Positions 1 to 9,338 of a DNA stretch of 64,000 nt are shown here, one piece after another. Both the position numbers and the translations under genes were made by a program. The notes under the pieces were generated by a model. It had not been told where the DNA came from. It searched no databases and saw nothing but the letters and a program-made list of their open reading frames with translations. The stretch's first letter is position 1, and the number at the start of each line of letters is the position of its first letter. This stretch comes from Pseudarthrobacter sp. NamE2 (GTDB lineage: Bacteria > Actinomycetota > Actinomycetes > Actinomycetales > Micrococcaceae), in the NCBI RefSeq assembly GCF_005796205.1, contig NZ_VAHN01000012.1, forward strand, positions 81,090 through 145,089. Direction: 5' to 3'.

Positions 1-1052
1 TCGTCAACGAGAATCCGTTCGCTGACTTTCCTAGGTATTCCTGCCGACTGTATACATTCACTCTCCGCCCGACTTAAGGGAGGATGGACTGGCCTAACTA
101 GGCCTTGCGGATCTAAAGAGAGCTGAGGGGCAGGCTTAAACCTGACGGCAATTGAGACCAGATCATCATCTCCAGCTCCGTTACCGGTTCTGTAGGTCAT
201 CAAGCTCTTAACAAACGGCTTCAGCCCGGACGCAATCCCCCGTGACACGATCCATTGAGTCAATCCGAGCATGAATGCCTCTGTAGACGAGGCTGCTTCC
301 GCCACGGCAACACTGTCTGATTCCGCAATTCCCCAGAGCGCATCAAACTCAGATGCATATGCAGCGCAGGTGTTATAGATCGACTCCGCTATATCGTTAA
401 GACCAGCCCTCGCATCATCATGGACGTTGTCCGCATCCATACGGGTAGTGATGAACAATAAAAAGTCTTCCTGAGCGCTTCCCTGGTTCTGCAAGAGCCA
501 TTGCAAAGCAGTGAAATAACTGGGTATTCCCGGGTTACTAATCTCGCGTGCGAACCCTCCGCACAAGTCAATATTGATCGCATGAAAGTGACGCTCTCGC
601 CGAACACGTTGCCATGGAAGAGACTTCTGATTTCCAATATCACGAAAATCGCCGGGGAAGACTTCAGACTCTTCGCTTACGTACTTCAGTCGCTTGATGG
701 CGAACTCGTTGGAATGAAAACCAGATTGGGCAGGATCGTTCCCGGACACAGCCGTGTTGAACCCAAGATACTTGAGGCGAAGCTGATCGCGAACACAGAC
801 TGATTCGTGAAGATGGCGCACGTCTAAGAAATCGTTTCCAGGGAGAGTAAGATAGCGCAATTCTCCCTCACCCAACTTCAGATCACGTACAAGAAACCCT
901 ATCTCCCGCGACCACTGCATATTCCGGACGTATTGTTTTCGAGGTCGGTGCCAGGCTTCAAAAGGTCGCTCGACACTTACTGGAAACGGCGCAGGCCCAT
1001 CACCAATTAGGGCAGCGAGATCATCGTGATTGCTCGACAACGACTGGTCCAT
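1..1052 (-). CDS. Partial gene of unknown function, downstream partner of the GHKL ATPase
   Basis: I read this frame by hand: from the ATG at 1052-1050 it stays open for 350 codons and leaves the window at position 1 without a stop, so the C-terminus is missing. The product begins MDQSLSSNHDDLAALIGDG. It contains a segment HFHAINIDLCGGF (about residues 168-180) followed by helices and FLLFITTRMDADN. This weakly recalls the DLYG-type strand of three-Cys-motif partner or methyltransferase-like folds, but I do not recognise the family. The ATG lies one base after the stop of the upstream ATPase gene, so the two are almost certainly co-transcribed and translationally coupled. Base composition is lower in GC than the host genes. 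The gene is well supported; any function is unknown. Confidence 0.85.
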   Translation of the reverse strand, partial: MDQSLSSNHDDLAALIGDGPAPFPVSVERPFEAWHRPRKQYVRNMQWSREIGFLVRDLKLGEGELRYLTLPGNDFLDVRHLHESVCVRDQLRLKYLGFNTAVSGNDPAQSGFHSNEFAIKRLKYVSEESEVFPGDFRDIGNQKSLPWQRVRRERHFHAINIDLCGGFAREISNPGIPSYFTALQWLLQNQGSAQEDFLLFITTRMDADNVHDDARAGLNDIAESIYNTCAAYASEFDALWGIAESDSVAVAEAASSTEAFMLGLTQWIVSRGIASGLKPFVKSLMTYRTGNGAGDDDLVSIAVRFKPAPQLSLDPQGLVRPVHPPLSRAESECIQSAGIPRKVSERILVD

Positions 1053-1053
1053 A

Positions 1054-3003
1054 TTATCCACGGCTTTCAGCCTCCAAAACGCCGAGAATGGAACCAAGTA
1101 AATTGACCTGCTCTTTGGGAGAAAGTTGATCCAGAACTCCGTATACAGCCAAAACTTGCGTAATCGCCTTGAGCTTGAGCAGACTACTGTCACTGGGAGA
1201 TGTATTGTCCCAGGGTATCTCATTCACCAATTGCTGAAGGCTAAATTGCTGAGTAACTTCCTGATGTGATGGAGTTGTTTTATCACCAGGCCGTGTGATT
1301 GTGACATTGGGAATAATGCCTTCGCTATCGGTGCGCAATGCATTAGCGGAGGCGACGATTTGGCGAATCCGGTCCTCGACACCACGGGTAGCACTGTGCC
1401 GGACGACCTCACGCAGTTCCTGCGCCTGACGCTTCTGAGCCGTAGCGAGTTGGCGTAGAGCACTGTGAAGCCAGCGCGTCAGCAAGACTGTGTGAGGGTG
1501 CGAGGAGTTAAAGCTTTCCCGGTCGATATTCAGCGCACCCTCAAGGCCCTGTTTCACGAAGATCTCGCAGGTTATCTGTCTAAGTCGCGTTAACTCGGCT
1601 ACTTGATAATTTAGAAACGTCGAATCAAACAACGTCCCACTTGCACCATGTATTCGGATAAGCACACCTTGATGTTCCGTTGGGGCAATTTTCGGGGTCC
1701 AGAAAAGATATGCCTCAAATTCTAGAGGACCCGCACTAACCTCGCGCGGAAAACCCTTAAAGTCCTCGCGCATGGAGCCCAAAAATATCATGGGCTTCTT
1801 TAGAACATGTTGCGTAGAGGGCAGATTCCGGAACTTGATGGGGCGCCTCAAACTTAGGCCGTCAATATTCACCGAAAAATCTACATGCTGGTCGTCAGTA
1901 CGCGAAAAACCGGCCAGTTCACGAAGGGTTTTACGCGGATCGTCGATCGGTAAGACTTCAGCCGAGCCTTTGATAGCGTTTGAAAGTCGGTAGATATAGG
2001 CCCAGTCCTCCGCTAGTGTTTCATCAAGAACATTCTTCTCAACATATGGAAGCGGGAGAGCGAGCGCGAGGTTCCAGACCATTTGCAGGTATGTGTCGAA
2101 TATGTCCGAAAGCTTAACCGAAGTCCGGCCCTGCACATAAGACCAGACGCTATCGACCATTTTAGTAAATGCCTCGTCTGGATCGTCTTTTTCGTCCCAC
2201 GGCAAGCTTTGCGTTCGACCCTTATCTTCAATGTGAAGGTCTGAAGCATCTAACCGACCAATATGGTAAAGCGGTATAGAGGAGAGTGACTTTGCGGCAC
2301 CTTCTTCGCTAAGCGGATTATCGATAGCACTCCACAGTTGCTCGCTGCGCAAGCTATCTCTTGTTTGCGGCCGTATCGCATTGAGAATAATGGTAGTGCC
2401 GTGCACACTCGTATCGTTAGTCGGCTCTCGCCAAACCCTGTAGCGGCCAGCTTTGAACTCGGTTTCATCGCCGTCGCTGGATTCATCAGCAAACTGTTGA
2501 AGGTTGACTAAAACGATTGTTCGATAGTTATCGCCCTCAGTCTTCGTAATGATCTGAAAGCTGTGCGTAAGTTGGGAAACTGAAAAAATACCGATTCCAA
2601 GTTTCCCTATGAGTTTTCGCCCCTTGGGGCTTGTTGTTGCATCACCCTTTGCGGTTATTCCTAGTTCGCTTCCCTGCGCGGTTCTTTTTGCACTTCCGCC
2701 AATATTGTGCAAAAGATGCACAACCGTGTCCGGAGACATTCCTACACCATTGTCTTCGACGGTAATTCGACTGAATTTGGGGGCATCAGTTTTCACTGAG
2801 ACCCATGTTGCGTCGGCATCATAGGCATTAGCGATCAGTTCTCTAATCGCAGATCCTGCTTGTCGATAGATCCCGTCGGTAACCCGAGCGATCACACGTT
2901 CGTTCGTTATTAGGTTCGATTCGATTGACTCTGATTGCTGCGTCACGCTTCGAAGTTTCTTTGCAGCGTCAATGTCACGTTTGCTAAGCAACAGAATACT
3001 CAC
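1054..3003 (-). CDS. GHKL (Hsp90/MORC-like) ATPase, putative defence protein
   Basis: This 649-residue protein has a complete N-terminal GHKL ATP-binding fold. The N-box is ELIANAYDADA (residues 55-65, with Glu55 as likely general base and Asn59 for Mg), the G1 box is DNGVGM (84-89) and the G2 box is GKLGIGIFS (133-141). The remaining roughly 450 residues match no domain I can name and probably form a transducer or effector region. Stand-alone ATPases of this type are frequent in anti-phage islands. Here it sits back to back with a Mokosh-type system and is followed one base later by an unrecognised gene. It is therefore best read as the ATPase of a two-gene (or larger) defence module. The ATP-binding call is firm; the defence role is inferred from context. 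Confidence 0.85.
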   Translation of the reverse strand: MSILLLSKRDIDAAKKLRSVTQQSESIESNLITNERVIARVTDGIYRQAGSAIRELIANAYDADATWVSVKTDAPKFSRITVEDNGVGMSPDTVVHLLHNIGGSAKRTAQGSELGITAKGDATTSPKGRKLIGKLGIGIFSVSQLTHSFQIITKTEGDNYRTIVLVNLQQFADESSDGDETEFKAGRYRVWREPTNDTSVHGTTIILNAIRPQTRDSLRSEQLWSAIDNPLSEEGAAKSLSSIPLYHIGRLDASDLHIEDKGRTQSLPWDEKDDPDEAFTKMVDSVWSYVQGRTSVKLSDIFDTYLQMVWNLALALPLPYVEKNVLDETLAEDWAYIYRLSNAIKGSAEVLPIDDPRKTLRELAGFSRTDDQHVDFSVNIDGLSLRRPIKFRNLPSTQHVLKKPMIFLGSMREDFKGFPREVSAGPLEFEAYLFWTPKIAPTEHQGVLIRIHGASGTLFDSTFLNYQVAELTRLRQITCEIFVKQGLEGALNIDRESFNSSHPHTVLLTRWLHSALRQLATAQKRQAQELREVVRHSATRGVEDRIRQIVASANALRTDSEGIIPNVTITRPGDKTTPSHQEVTQQFSLQQLVNEIPWDNTSPSDSSLLKLKAITQVLAVYGVLDQLSPKEQVNLLGSILGVLEAESRG

Positions 3004-3510
3004 CCCTTCCTGGCTGAATACAGGACGGAAGCAGGAGACTCTTCGCGTAATTCACCAAAAATTTTGCGCTCGACATCACGTTCCAATGGTTTGGATGACG
3101 GTAAGCTTTTTGGTGTCTTGAGCGCCCGGCCAAAAGAAGGCTAGATGATCGCCCAAGGGGAGTGGAGCAAGCCCCTCCATCATGCGCGGGTTCCGTGTTC
3201 ATGAAGTTGCGGGGATGGATCGTACCTGCCTTAGCTGAGCAGTCAACAGCAAAAGCAATCGGGAGCCGCGCCCGACAACAGAAGAGGTGCAGTCCCTCTG
3301 CTTCCGGAAACACGCTCGCAATCTTCCCCAATGTCACATTTGTCCTATCAGTGAGTAGCAGGAGACTCCGTATCGCACGCCGTCGGCTCCGAGATTTGAT
3401 CGCGCAGATGACGCAAACCGAGTCAATGCTACTGGTGCAAGCCCGCAATTGTTGCTTGTGTTTGAATTGGCCTTGGTTAAAGCCAATATCAACACCATGG
3501 GGGGTAAGGC
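3004..3510. promoter_or_regulatory. Divergent intergenic region between the two defence modules
   Basis: About 500 bases separate the start of the GHKL-ATPase gene (minus) from the start of the kinase-helicase gene (plus), so both promoters must lie here. I see no convincing protein-coding gene; the open frames present have Arg/Ser-rich composition typical of chance reading. A purine-rich run GGGGGG at 3499-3504 precedes the GTG at 3511 and is a plausible ribosome binding site. A short inverted repeat TTGGC/GCCAA surrounds 3467-3486. No clear regulator-type palindrome was found. Confidence 0.5.
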
Positions 3511-6500
3511 GTGCCAGACGTCGTCGGTGAGCACTACATGCTCTTGAAGGTGGAGCGCCGTAGCGGGACGTTCTCTATCGTTCGCAAAGCTGTGGATGAT
3601 CGCGACTCTACTTTCGTGGCAGTCAAGCTACTGTCAGGACAGTCAGACGACATAACGCGCAAGGTCTTCAGCAACGAAGCGAAGACGCTCAAGAGCCTGA
3701 CGCACCCCAACATCGTTAGTTGTCGCTGGGCGGGCACTGATGAAACAGGCACCTATGTTCTTGTTTTGGACTGGGTTGAGCGGAACCTCGACGATGTCCT
3801 CAAAGCATCAGGACCCTGGGAATCCTGGGATCGCCTGGCTTCTGACATCGCATTGCCCTTGGTCGACGCGCTGGCATACACCCATCTCAAACAGATCGAA
3901 CACCGGGATATCAAACCCCAGAATGTCCTCGTCTCCGATTCAGGAGTACCCCTCCTTGCGGACTTCGGAATTGCGAAGATCCGAGGCGAGGAAAATTCGA
4001 CTCTTCAAACGGTTGCAGATTGGCATTCCAAGCCGTATGCGCCACCTGAACTAAATGCGGATATCCGGTACGTGCGCGATGTCTACTCGATGGGCGTACT
4101 TCTCATTCAGTGCATGACAACGGAACGACTGAAGGACCTCGCAGGCGTAGAGCGGGCGCTCGAGTCAATTCCCGTCCCGCCTGACGTTCGACGCCTGCTC
4201 GGATCCTGCATCGCCACGCAACCAGACGAACGACCGAAAAATGCCAGCGACCTTCTCAGCGCCCTTAAAGCAATCCAGGAGAGACGCGAAGGACAGCAAC
4301 AGGTCGCTCGGAATCCCGTTTGGCTTCGTCTGACAAGGGCAGCAATAAAGTCGTTGGGCGGAAGCGATGACGCGCGGCAAGAAGCTGTAGCCAAGGTTCA
4401 AGCCGATCTTTCCGGGGACGTCTACGCTTCGTTCTACAACGATCAGTCGAGCGGCAAGCCGCAGCGAGACAGCATCCGGGTGGATGGATCGGCTTGGAGC
4501 TTCACTTTGAAGTCCGATGAGGCTGGCGCAACGGTCATCAAGGCTGCAGAACTCGACTTCGAGCGACTCGAAAATCACCGGCGGCGAGCCGCGCTGCTAC
4601 CGCAGGTATTCGACTGGACGTTTGCACCGCCACCAAACATGGGACTCGCACGGGCGGGGATAGCAACCCTGATTGATACCATCGACGCCTTTTATGAAGC
4701 CAAGGAGAAGACGGAACAGGCCGGCAAAGAGGAGCGCGACGGTGATGAACTCTTTGACACGTGGCGGAGGGTTTTGAACGCTCGCGAGGAACTTGCGCGA
4801 GGCGAGAAAAAGCCACTGGCTTACAAGAAGGTGCAGACCCGCGGCCGGGAGGCCGCTTTCACACTCGAATCCGCGGTCGACTACGATCTGGTGGGCTCGG
4901 AATGGCGCGTGAAAGACCATAAGACTGACCGCAAGTTTGCTTGGGGCGAGGTCATCGAACACGAAGACGATCGGGTCCTTATCGTAAGCGCCCGACGCTG
5001 GGAGAGCCTGCCAGATCGAGCGGTGCTTGACCCTCACCTCGGGCCGGACGAGGCAGCACTTAACCGTCAGCGCAGGGCCGTCGATGACGTTCAGCGTGAC
5101 AAGTCAGCCCGTCCTGATCTGCGGGCACTGCTCATCGATCCGGGCAGCAATACGGAACCTAAAGCTGTTTCAGTCTTTAAATGGAAGCGTGAGCTCGATG
5201 GCAGCAAGAAGGAGGCGATCGAAACCGCTTTGGGATCGCCTGATATCTTCGTCGTTCAGGGCCCACCAGGAACTGGTAAGACCAGCTTTATTGCGGAGCT
5301 CGTGGAGCAAACACTGAGCGCAAATCCTTACGCACGGGTGCTCATCGCTTCGCAGACCAACGTTGCAGTGGACAACGCCCTGCAACGTCTCTCCGATGCC
5401 GGGCAGGCGAGCATGGTCAGGCTGGCAAGCGCCGACCGGAACCGTGTCGACGAGTCCGTGCGTCATCTCCTCCTTGATGCCCAGATGAAACGCTGGGCGC
5501 GCGAAGTTCGAAAGAACGCGGAAGGTTATTTAGGAGCACGAGCGACTGAAGCCGGACTCTCGCCATCACACCTTCGTGCAGCTCTCGCCCTTCAGCAGCT
5601 CTCTGCAAGCCTGTCGCAGCTTGACTACCTCCAGAATCTCCGACCTGAAGATGAAGAGAAGCAGCGGTCCGAGATTGCAACCTCCCTGGTTGAACCGGTG
5701 GCTTCGACCTCAGTTCAGGAAAAGGTCGATGCCCTCGCTGACCTTCGAGACGAACTCCTCAAAGAGGCGCAATTCGAGTTAGGAAGCGACCTGACACTAC
5801 TGGCCGACATGAGTGCCCGGGATGCCCTAAATGCAGTAGATGTCCTGATCGGTGAAAGCAACGATGCGCAGCAGCTGCTTACGCGCCTGCAACTACAAGG
5901 CGAGTGGCTACAACGAATTTCGTCCGACTCCGGTCTCGCCAACACGTTTCTCGACCAAACAAGTGTCATTGCAGGAACATGTGTGGGTTATCTAAGGCAC
6001 CCAGCGGTTCGCGAGCTCGACATCGACCTGTGCATCGTCGACGAGGCCTCGCGGGCAACCTTGACCGAAGCACTGGTTCCCGTATCCCGGGCCAAGCGTT
6101 GGGTCGTCGTCGGTGATACTAACCAGTTGCCCCCAATTGATGAGGACATACTGCGCAATAAGGACCTAATGCACGACCATCAGCTCCTTCCCGAGGACGT
6201 ACGGGAGACGCTATTCCAGCGGCTGACAGACCGCCTACCGGACCATTCCCAAGTCATGCTAAGCCAGCAGTATCGGATGATCCGACCAATCGGCGACATG
6301 ATCTCGACCTGTTTCTACAGGGAGCAACTTCGCTCGCCAAACGACCGCGGACTTGAAGGGTATCTCCTCGGATACGGTAAACCTGTCCTATGGCTGGATA
6401 CCTCCTCCCATGGGCGAGACCGGCGTGAGGCCGCCCCTCATGGCAAAGGCAGGAGCTTCGCAAACCGTGCAGAGGCCCGCATCGTCATTGGCCGGCTAGA

Positions 6501-6921
6501 AGTACTAAATGGCTCGGTTGACAAGAAGGTCGTCCAGCTTCCAAAGGGTAAGCAGCAACTTGATGTGCTCGTCATTGCGCCATACGTAGCCCAGGTCGCC
6601 GACCTCAAGCAGCAGCTCGCACCTCTACGCGATCGCCTGAAGCATCTATCAATAACGGTGATGAGTGTGGACGCAGTCCAAGGCCGTGAATCAGACGTTG
6701 CTATCTTCTCCGTAACTCGGAGCAACTCAAGTGCGGAACTCGGGTTCATTGGCCCGGACTACTGGCGGCGCATCAACGTGGCACTTTCTCGTGCCCGGTT
6801 CGGCCTAACCATTGTTGGCGATGCAGGATTCATACGAGGTACAACCGGTGCCTTGAAGAAAGTGCTGACATACATCCAGTCCCATCCGGATGATTGTGAA
6901 CTTAGAACGGCGGAACGATGA
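3511..6921 (+). CDS. mkoA: Mokosh type I protein A: Ser/Thr kinase fused to COG1112-like helicase
   Basis: The 1136-residue protein carries an N-terminal eukaryotic-like protein kinase. It shows VAVK with the ATP-binding lysine, the catalytic loop HRDIKPQN at residue 131, DFG in LADFGIAKI, and an APE-like YAPPEL. From about residue 570 it is a superfamily 1 RNA/DNA helicase of the Upf1/SMUBP-2 type: Walker A GPPGTGKT (584-591), Walker B DEAS (about 844), GDTNQLPP, LSQQYRM, VQGRES (about 1056-1061) and ALSRAR. A kinase-helicase fusion followed by a phospholipase D protein is the published layout of the type I Mokosh anti-phage system. The GTG start has a G-rich ribosome binding site and no better upstream alternative. 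The stop overlaps the next gene by four bases. All key catalytic motifs are present, so it looks functional. Confidence 0.9.
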   Translation: MPDVVGEHYMLLKVERRSGTFSIVRKAVDDRDSTFVAVKLLSGQSDDITRKVFSNEAKTLKSLTHPNIVSCRWAGTDETGTYVLVLDWVERNLDDVLKASGPWESWDRLASDIALPLVDALAYTHLKQIEHRDIKPQNVLVSDSGVPLLADFGIAKIRGEENSTLQTVADWHSKPYAPPELNADIRYVRDVYSMGVLLIQCMTTERLKDLAGVERALESIPVPPDVRRLLGSCIATQPDERPKNASDLLSALKAIQERREGQQQVARNPVWLRLTRAAIKSLGGSDDARQEAVAKVQADLSGDVYASFYNDQSSGKPQRDSIRVDGSAWSFTLKSDEAGATVIKAAELDFERLENHRRRAALLPQVFDWTFAPPPNMGLARAGIATLIDTIDAFYEAKEKTEQAGKEERDGDELFDTWRRVLNAREELARGEKKPLAYKKVQTRGREAAFTLESAVDYDLVGSEWRVKDHKTDRKFAWGEVIEHEDDRVLIVSARRWESLPDRAVLDPHLGPDEAALNRQRRAVDDVQRDKSARPDLRALLIDPGSNTEPKAVSVFKWKRELDGSKKEAIETALGSPDIFVVQGPPGTGKTSFIAELVEQTLSANPYARVLIASQTNVAVDNALQRLSDAGQASMVRLASADRNRVDESVRHLLLDAQMKRWAREVRKNAEGYLGARATEAGLSPSHLRAALALQQLSASLSQLDYLQNLRPEDEEKQRSEIATSLVEPVASTSVQEKVDALADLRDELLKEAQFELGSDLTLLADMSARDALNAVDVLIGESNDAQQLLTRLQLQGEWLQRISSDSGLANTFLDQTSVIAGTCVGYLRHPAVRELDIDLCIVDEASRATLTEALVPVSRAKRWVVVGDTNQLPPIDEDILRNKDLMHDHQLLPEDVRETLFQRLTDRLPDHSQVMLSQQYRMIRPIGDMISTCFYREQLRSPNDRGLEGYLLGYGKPVLWLDTSSHGRDRREAAPHGKGRSFANRAEARIVIGRLEVLNGSVDKKVVQLPKGKQQLDVLVIAPYVAQVADLKQQLAPLRDRLKHLSITVMSVDAVQGRESDVAIFSVTRSNSSAELGFIGPDYWRRINVALSRARFGLTIVGDAGFIRGTTGALKKVLTYIQSHPDDCELRTAER

Positions 6922-8300
6922 GCCTAGCTACAGCAGATACTATTCGGCGACGGTTCGGTGATCACCGCCCTGGCCTTCAGTTGATCAGGGTGGTCGACGC
7001 TGCCTTGCCAGTCACCATACTCCGCGTAGATGTCTTGGCACAGGAGCTCAAATCATTTCCCCTCCTCGAAGAGTTCATCCTGAGGTTTGTGCACTCGGGC
7101 GTTCGTGAAATTGATGAGATTGCAGGGCTTCTCGGACTGCAACGCGACCAGGTCGTGAACACTATTGCAGACCAGATCAGTTCGAACAACCTCACGCGAG
7201 CGGGGAATGGGCAGCTCGGTCTTACTGCCCTTGGCCTCGAGTCGGCTCGCAATCTTGCCGCCGTCCAGCCCGTTCTAACCCAGCTCAACGTGCCCTTCGA
7301 TAGACTCGTTTGGGACGCGCAGGACTATGCAAGGTCAAGCCTGATCAGGAAGCGGGATGCCCAAGAAACCGGTCTCGAGATTCTCCCTGCCAAGAAAACC
7401 TCGCGGGTCGACCTCAATGACCTCTCCGTTGAGCGCTTTAACGAACTCGTCGAGTCACGCGATGACCGCAAACGTCAGGTCGAAGTCCTGCGTGTCAGGA
7501 AGATCGCGTCTCAGGCACAACACGTGTACATGCCAGCACAGCTGCTCGTCTACGGCGACTCCGATTCTGGCGAGGTACAGCTGGGCCTTTGTATTGATGG
7601 TGACCTCCAGCCTGCGCACGGGCTAGAACTTGCGGCAACAGACGCCATCATGAAGCTCGGCATCTCGGTCGCTCCTCCCGAACCCCGTCCTACTCTTGCT
7701 CCCGAGCTCGAGGAGCAACGGGTAGCCCTCGAGCAGGTGAAGAGTATCAGCGCCGCAGTCGAACAGGTAACAAAGAGCGACGAAGAATCCACGCAGAAGC
7801 CGCTGCGAGTTGAGGACATTGCGGTGCGCAGTGTCGATGTCCACGAGCATCCGCAACTTCTCAATAAAGCGCTCAACGGCGCGAAGAAGCGACTGCTGAT
7901 CATCGCGCCATGGGTGAAAGGCGGAGTGGTCAACACTGACTTCGTCGCTGCCCTTGAGCGGCGCCTCCGCGCTGGGGTTGAAGTTCATATCGGTCACGGC
8001 TATGGCCCCGACGACAGCGGGTCCGACGACTTCGCGCTTCGCAAGCTCATCAATCTTGCTGCCCGCTACGACAAGCTGCGAGTCGTCCGCCTTCAGAACA
8101 CCCACGCCAAGATCTTGATCTCCGACAATCTATGGGTCACCACAAGCTTCAACTGGCTCTCCTTCAAAGGTGATCCGAACAGAACCTACCGCATGGAAGA
8201 GGGCACGCTCGTGCAGATACAGAGCGAAGTCGATAAGGCGTTTAAGCGGTATACCGACGTACTCGACTCGGATGGTGCAGATCCGCGGGCGCGCTCCTGA
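6918..8300 (+). CDS. mkoB: Mokosh type I protein B: phospholipase D-family protein
   Basis: This 460-residue protein starts in the ATGA overlap with the kinase-helicase gene, which indicates translational coupling. The C-terminal part has a PLD/nuclease HKD-type motif, HAKILISDNLWVTTSFNW, with His at residue 396, preceded by a Rossmann-like strand region (LLIIAPWVKGG). Only one clear HKD motif is visible, so the active site would form in a dimer or rely on a degenerate second copy. The N-terminal 250 residues look helical and winged-helix-like (LLGLQRDQVVNTI) and are not assigned. In characterised Mokosh systems the PLD component is required with the helicase for phage defence. The pairing here makes the assignment strong. 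What it cleaves (nucleic acid or lipid) cannot be read from the sequence. Confidence 0.88.
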   Translation: MSLATADTIRRRFGDHRPGLQLIRVVDAALPVTILRVDVLAQELKSFPLLEEFILRFVHSGVREIDEIAGLLGLQRDQVVNTIADQISSNNLTRAGNGQLGLTALGLESARNLAAVQPVLTQLNVPFDRLVWDAQDYARSSLIRKRDAQETGLEILPAKKTSRVDLNDLSVERFNELVESRDDRKRQVEVLRVRKIASQAQHVYMPAQLLVYGDSDSGEVQLGLCIDGDLQPAHGLELAATDAIMKLGISVAPPEPRPTLAPELEEQRVALEQVKSISAAVEQVTKSDEESTQKPLRVEDIAVRSVDVHEHPQLLNKALNGAKKRLLIIAPWVKGGVVNTDFVAALERRLRAGVEVHIGHGYGPDDSGSDDFALRKLINLAARYDKLRVVRLQNTHAKILISDNLWVTTSFNWLSFKGDPNRTYRMEEGTLVQIQSEVDKAFKRYTDVLDSDGADPRARS

Positions 8301-8344
8301 CGACCTTTGACCTCTGCCGACATGCCACGACCGGAATCACAGGA

Positions 8345-9150
8345 GTGATGATCGATCCTGCGGCGGGAGAGATCATCGATCAGAAGGAACTTGCGGAGCG
8401 GGTGCTCGCCCAGGCCAAGGAACAGGGCCGGAGAACGTCGCCGGGGAATTGCCGAATGGTCGCCCGGCCCCTAAATCCGATCTTTCCGGTGCTCTTCGTT
8501 GACCCGGTCGTGGTCAAGGTCCGTGAGGGGCAGGGCCATAACACCCCGTTCTAAGTCGCCATAGGATTCACCGCTGGTGGGGAGCGGGAGACTCTGGGCA
8601 TCTGGGCCGACGACACTGGCGACGGCGCATGGTTCTGGCTTCAGGTCTTCTCCGAGCTGAAGAACCGGGACGTGGAGGATGTGTTGATCGCCGTCTGCGA
8701 CGGGCTCAAGGGCCTGCCCGAGACGATCACCACCAGGTGGTGGTGGACGCTCATGCAGCAGTGCATCCTGAACCTCATTCGCAACAGCTTCCGCTAGGCC
8801 GGGCGCCAAGCACCGCGACGCTATCGTCAAGGCGCTCAAGCCCGTCTGCACGCCCCCCCCCCGGAGCAGACGGCGAAGGTCCTATTTGCCGAGTTCACCC
8901 CTGAATGGGGCCAGCGATATCCGGACGTCGTGCTGATCTGGGAATCCTAGTGGGCCGAGTTCGTGCCCTTCCTGGAGTACGAAGTGGAGATGCGACGGTC
9001 ATCTGCACGACGTGGTCGAGTCGATCAACGCCCGCTACCCAAGGGCGGTCAGGGCCCCGAGGCACTTTCCGAATAAGTCGCTGCCCTGATGTGCTTGTAT
9101 TCGGTCACCCGATCTCTTGCTCTTACCTTCGCGGGTCAGTTCGAAAGTCC
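8345..9150 (+). pseudogene. Degenerate IS256-family (mutator) transposase
   Basis: Translating across frames recovers pieces in the order of an IS256 transposase: LFVDPVVVKVREGQ, GERETLGIWADD, FWLQVFSELKNRDVEDVL, ICDGLKG-like CDGLKGLPE, a Thr/Trp-rich stretch, CILNLIRNSFR, AEFTPEWGQRYPD, and VESINARYPRAVRAP near the C-terminus. Stops (for example TAA after NTPF near 8553 and TAG near 8948), a run of nine C residues near 8855 and several frameshifts separate them. The N-terminal domain is mostly deleted after residue 40. No terminal inverted repeats could be placed. It is a dead mobile-element scar between the Mokosh genes and the HNH gene, and the end coordinate is approximate. Confidence 0.8.
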
Positions 9151-9338
9151 CGACGGTGGGCTGCGGGTTTTTTGGGGAAGGGGCTACTCACTTAGTAGTA
9201 ATCCTCCCCTGGGAATCGATCCCTTCTACAGGGCTCTGACAATAGTATTGACGTCCAAATGAACCAAGGTTCTGAGTACAGTAGGGGCTCATTGGGGCTG
9301 GTGCCCCGCTGTAAGTAGCAATGCCGAAATGGGGCGAG

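Noticed and set aside
3162..3530. A 122-codon open frame between the two defence modules
   Set aside because: It is Arg/Ser-rich with no ribosome binding site and overlaps the start of the kinase-helicase gene; it looks like chance reading in a promoter region.
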